From positions 1-37,367 of the forward strand of contig CAIPEB010000575.1 of the NCBI GenBank assembly GCA_903863885.1: 37,367 bases of DNA, written 5' to 3'. This DNA comes from an uncultured Planctomycetaceae bacterium. GTDB taxonomy: Bacteria; Planctomycetota; Planctomycetia; Pirellulales; Pirellulaceae. How positions within the stretch are numbered: position 1 is the stretch's first letter; each line of letters begins with the position of its first letter. Below, one piece after another: positions 34,621 to 37,367 of the stretch. The translations under genes were made by a program, and so were the position numbers. Under the pieces are notes generated by a model, which made no database searches, was not told where the DNA came from, and worked only from the letters and a program-made list of their open reading frames with translations.

Positions 34621-36849
34621 ATGTTCGCGAGACAAGCCGGTATTGCCGCGGCGATGGTGAGCGTTCTCGCAGTCGCGGGATATGCTCAACTTCCCAAGGA
34701 TTTCAAACCGTTGGTTTTCGAGGCCGAGGAGTTCAGCGGACCGCAGGATGCGTGGAACCGCAATAAAGTCACGGAAAACCGCTGGAATCTCTGGAGCACC
34801 GATACGGATGCCCGGCAGAAGTGGTCGGGGGGCGTCGTGCTGCAATCGCCCGTGGTAAAAGCCGACCGCGACACGCCCGAAAATGGGGCTCCGCCGCTGC
34901 ACACCCGCATTACGGGAATTCCGGCGGGACGTTACGAAGTGGACGTTCGCATCGGTCGAACCCTGGCGGTATCGCTGGATGGAAAGACGTGGCAGAAGAA
35001 ATCCGATGGCGATCGCACGCTCGGCGTGTTTCAGATCAAAGACGGCACGTTCGATCTTTGGGTCGACGACCGCTACGCCCACGCGGCAAATCCGGGAGCC
35101 GGATACTTCGACTTCGTTCAGTTCACCCCGGTGCCCGAACGCATCGATAAACCGCTTGTTGCCGGCTTCGCGCAGACGCGAGTTCGAGAGACTCTGGACC
35201 GCGCGCTGACGGCGATTCGCACCGGGGAAAACGCCGCGTTTCTCAGTTGGCGTTTGCTCGCCGCCGATCCGCCGGAGATTGCCTTTGACGTCTATCGAAG
35301 AGTGGACGGCGGGAAGCCCGAGCGAGTCAACTCAGAGCCACTGCGCGACTCGACCTGCCTGACGGATCGGGATGCTCCGCGAAGCGCCGCCTGCGAGTAT
35401 GTTCTGCGAGTTGTCGGCCGACCTGAGGCCGATAAGCCGGAAGGTGTCGCGAAGATCAGTGCTGCTGCGACTCCCGACGCGCCGGCTATCGTGTTTGAAC
35501 TGGATGACAAGGCAACGGTGCAGAAGGTCGGTGTCGGCGATCTGGATGGTGACGGCCGCTTTGATTTCGTGCTGAAGACGCCGGAGGACAACATCGATCC
35601 GGCCGGGAATTATTGGAAGCCCAGTCCGGACACGTATCGACTCGATGCCTTTTCGCACGATGGCAGGCGTCTGTGGCGTCACGATCTCGGTTGGAGCATC
35701 GAGCGCGGCATCTGGTATTCGCCGATGATCGTCTTTGACCTGAACGGCGACGGTCGGGCGGAACTGGCCGCCAAGACCGGCGAGGGCGATCCACGCGGCG
35801 CGGACGGCCGCGTGGAGTCGGGCGCGGAGTGGGTGACGGTTTTCGACGGTCTGACGGGAAAACCTCTGGCTCGCGACGAATGGCCGTCCCGACAGACGCC
35901 GGGCGAGCCCTACAACTACAACTATGCGAGCCGGAATCAGATCTGCGTCGCCTACCTGGACGGCAAGACGCCGTGCCTGATTGTCGAGCGAGGCACATAC
36001 ACCACGATCCGGCTCGTTGCCTATCAGTTTCACGACGGAAAGCTGCACCGACTCTGGACGTGGGACAGTCGCGAAGAGACGGGGCGCGGGAAGTACCGCA
36101 GTCAGGGCGCGCACATAATGAAGGCGGCCGATGTTGATGGCGACGGACGCGACGAAGTGATCATCGGATCGTCAGTCATCGACGACAATGGCAACGGACT
36201 GTGGACGACGGGATACGGCCATCCGGATTACTGCTTCGTCGGCGAGATCGACCCCCAGCGGCGCGGGCTGGAGATCTTTTACGGGATCGAGCCTGCCCGT
36301 GCCGAACACGCGTTGTGCCTTGTCGATGCCGCAACAGGCAAGGTGATCTGGGGCCTCCAGGAAGCGACCAATCACGTGGGTACCGACGGCATGTGCGCGG
36401 ATATCGACGCCCGATACCCCGGTTCAGAATGCCATGCCGCGGATATTGACGCGGACCGAAAGTTCTCGAAATCCTGGACCTTCAGCGCGCAAGGACAGTT
36501 GATCACCGATGCTCCGCCCCGCAATCTGGCCAGTCCCGTGCATTGGGACGACGATACGCAACGCGAGCTGATTCGCGGTTCGAAAATCACCGAGATGTCG
36601 GGCGAGGTGCGGTCCGGAAAGATCGAGGGCCGCGTTGTCGCGATCGCCGACGTAATCGGAGACTGGCGCGAGGAGATCATCACCAGCACGCCCGGGCAAT
36701 TAAAGATCTATATGAGCACTATAGAGTCAAATCGCCGGTATGTGACGCTGATGCAAGATCCTATATATAGAATCGACGTGGCCGTCGCCTTCATGGGGTA
36801 CTACGCGCCGCCCATGTTGAGCTACGATCTGGCCTCGAAGGAGAAATAG
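34621..36849 (+). CDS. Secreted rhamnogalacturonan lyase, PL11 family, with extra N-terminal module
   Basis: The protein has 742 residues. A signal peptide ends near VAGYAQ (about residues 22-24). Residues about 30-180 form an extra beta-rich module with FEAEEFSG and GRYEVDVRIG, resembling a carbohydrate-binding domain. The PL11 pattern follows: an Ig-like segment with AAFLSWRLLAADPPEIAFDVYRR, then an eight-bladed-propeller-type body with calcium-binding loops DLDGDG (307-312), DLNGDG (373-378) and DVDGDG (504-509), and the closing block IADVIGDWREEIITSTPGQ with YYAPPMLSYDL near the end. PL11 enzymes cleave rhamnogalacturonan I by beta-elimination between galacturonate and rhamnose; secretion is expected. 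It is 11 nt downstream of the glycosidase and surely co-transcribed. It is longer than the usual Bacillus YesW-type enzyme (about 600) because of the N-terminal module. Confidence 0.9.
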   Translation: MFARQAGIAAAMVSVLAVAGYAQLPKDFKPLVFEAEEFSGPQDAWNRNKVTENRWNLWSTDTDARQKWSGGVVLQSPVVKADRDTPENGAPPLHTRITGIPAGRYEVDVRIGRTLAVSLDGKTWQKKSDGDRTLGVFQIKDGTFDLWVDDRYAHAANPGAGYFDFVQFTPVPERIDKPLVAGFAQTRVRETLDRALTAIRTGENAAFLSWRLLAADPPEIAFDVYRRVDGGKPERVNSEPLRDSTCLTDRDAPRSAACEYVLRVVGRPEADKPEGVAKISAAATPDAPAIVFELDDKATVQKVGVGDLDGDGRFDFVLKTPEDNIDPAGNYWKPSPDTYRLDAFSHDGRRLWRHDLGWSIERGIWYSPMIVFDLNGDGRAELAAKTGEGDPRGADGRVESGAEWVTVFDGLTGKPLARDEWPSRQTPGEPYNYNYASRNQICVAYLDGKTPCLIVERGTYTTIRLVAYQFHDGKLHRLWTWDSREETGRGKYRSQGAHIMKAADVDGDGRDEVIIGSSVIDDNGNGLWTTGYGHPDYCFVGEIDPQRRGLEIFYGIEPARAEHALCLVDAATGKVIWGLQEATNHVGTDGMCADIDARYPGSECHAADIDADRKFSKSWTFSAQGQLITDAPPRNLASPVHWDDDTQRELIRGSKITEMSGEVRSGKIEGRVVAIADVIGDWREEIITSTPGQLKIYMSTIESNRRYVTLMQDPIYRIDVAVAFMGYYAPPMLSYDLASKEK

Positions 36850-36951
36850 GAATCCGCGCCGGTTCTCGAGGCCGTATGCGCACTTGTCCGTGTTAATCCG
36901 TGGCGTCTTCGTTCTCAATGCGGCATTCGGTGTGGCAAGCCGTTCTCTTGC

Positions 36952-37090
36952 GTGCCACTGGCTCTGCCAGTGCAATCGGGCAGCATGCCTGACCGGTGTT
37001 CAGAGTGTGATCATCGTTGCCGGCTTACTGTTGCACCGGGTGCTTCAGGTCGTTGGCAAGGCGTGTTTCCACTGGCACAGCCAGTGCCAC
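36952..37090. repeat. Terminal-inverted-repeat element, copy A
   Basis: This 139-bp element is bounded on each side by a small palindrome: CACTGGC-TCT-GCCAGTG at the left (36956-36972) and CACTGGC-ACA-GCCAGTG at the right (37070-37086), each able to form a 7-bp hairpin with a 3-nt loop. The left end and the reverse complement of the right end are near-identical, giving terminal inverted repeats of about 20-24 bp. It is 129/138 identical, without gaps, to copy B. No coding content. Confidence 0.8.
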
Positions 37091-37229
37091 ACATTGGGAT
37101 GCACCGAGTAATTGACGAACGTTTCGTTGAGTCCGGTGTGTTTCTTACGATTCTGCAAATGGACCTGACCTGCGTGCTTCATTCTTGAAATGTCGTGCCT
37201 CTGAGTCAGCAAAATTCTGTCTCTTCTGT

Positions 37230-37367
37230 GTGCCACTGGCTCTGCCAGTGAAATCGGGCATTATGCCTGACCGGTCTTCAGAGTGTGATTATCGTTGCCG
37301 GCTTACTGTTTCACCGGGTACTTCAGGTCATTTGCAAGGCGTGTTTCCACTGGCACAGCCAGTGCCA
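37230..37367. repeat. Terminal-inverted-repeat element, copy B (reaches the window edge)
   Basis: This direct repeat of copy A in the same orientation differs at nine of 138 aligned positions with no indels. It carries the same hairpin cores at both ends (TCT loop at the left, ACA loop at the right). The window ends within the right inverted repeat, so its true end is just outside. Confidence 0.8.

Larger units (their letters stand above)
36850..37367. other. Non-coding stretch after the PL11 gene, dominated by repeats
   Basis: No gene is supported. From 36850 to 36950 nothing is recognised, and no clear terminator is seen. The remainder holds two direct copies of a 138-bp inverted-repeat-bounded element (36952-37090 and 37230-37367) separated by about 139 nt of unrelated sequence. 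Short open frames here are repeat shadows. Confidence 0.65.

Noticed and set aside
36884-37188. Short plus-strand open frames over the terminal repeats
   Set aside because: They lie entirely within or across the repeat elements, differ in frame and have no ribosome site or domain.
36952-37367. Direct repeats considered as the start of a CRISPR array
   Set aside because: Only two units, 138 bp long, with inverted ends and a single unrelated spacer of about 139 nt; no cas genes.

Overview
The window looks like a chromosomal segment of a Planctomycetota bacterium (Pirellulales/Planctomycetales-like). The evidence is a 4,380-residue secreted protein that opens with a basic stretch and an LESLEDRRVMA motif (a relative of the planctomycete 'LEPR-XLL' N-terminal signature) and ends in a type I dockerin. 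Further support is a Tat-exported sugar-isomerase-like TIM barrel, several Gfo/Idh/MocA oxidoreductases, and a large polysaccharide-use locus. No rRNA, tRNA, CRISPR array or transposase gene was recognised.

Layout. Positions 1-503 are a non-coding leader. Positions 504-13646 (+) encode the giant multidomain surface protein (Ig-like and PPC domains, a metzincin zinc site, beta-helix repeats, GEVED, cadherin-like repeats, dockerin). It converges on a SNF2 ATPase with two SWIM-type zinc motifs (13804-16512, -), and a perfect 15-bp hairpin separates the two stops. Positions 16977-17912 (+) encode a Tat-signal TIM-barrel protein. A degenerate terminal-inverted-repeat element follows in the convergent gap 17913-18248.

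Positions 18249-31229 hold eleven minus-strand genes, mostly separated by -4 to 64 nt, which look like one long operon transcribed from right to left. In transcription order they are: a secreted heparinase II/III-type lyase, a small CPKC-motif protein, an IolG-like dehydrogenase, a zinc alcohol dehydrogenase, an FGGY sugar kinase, a shikimate-dehydrogenase-like protein, a cupin phosphoglucose isomerase, an L-fucose-isomerase-like protein, a sugar-phosphate-isomerase TIM barrel, a second Gfo/Idh/MocA dehydrogenase and, after a 154-nt gap, a CtBP-like D-2-hydroxyacid dehydrogenase. Divergent from it, at 31445-36849 (+), lie a secreted GH106-like glycosidase and a secreted PL11 rhamnogalacturonan lyase, 11 nt apart. 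The window ends in two 138-bp direct copies (129/138 identical) of the same terminal-inverted-repeat element seen at 18039-18163.

How it may work together. The three secreted enzymes (heparinase-fold lyase, GH106-like glycosidase, PL11 lyase) point to an acidic, rhamnose-containing glycan such as rhamnogalacturonan I. The cytoplasmic operon offers oxidation, isomerisation and phosphorylation steps for the released sugars. No transporter, regulator, L-rhamnose isomerase or aldolase is visible, so the pathway is incomplete here. The mixture of redox enzymes, especially the shikimate-dehydrogenase-like protein, suggests a non-textbook keto-sugar route. All functional statements come from reading motifs; no database search was run.
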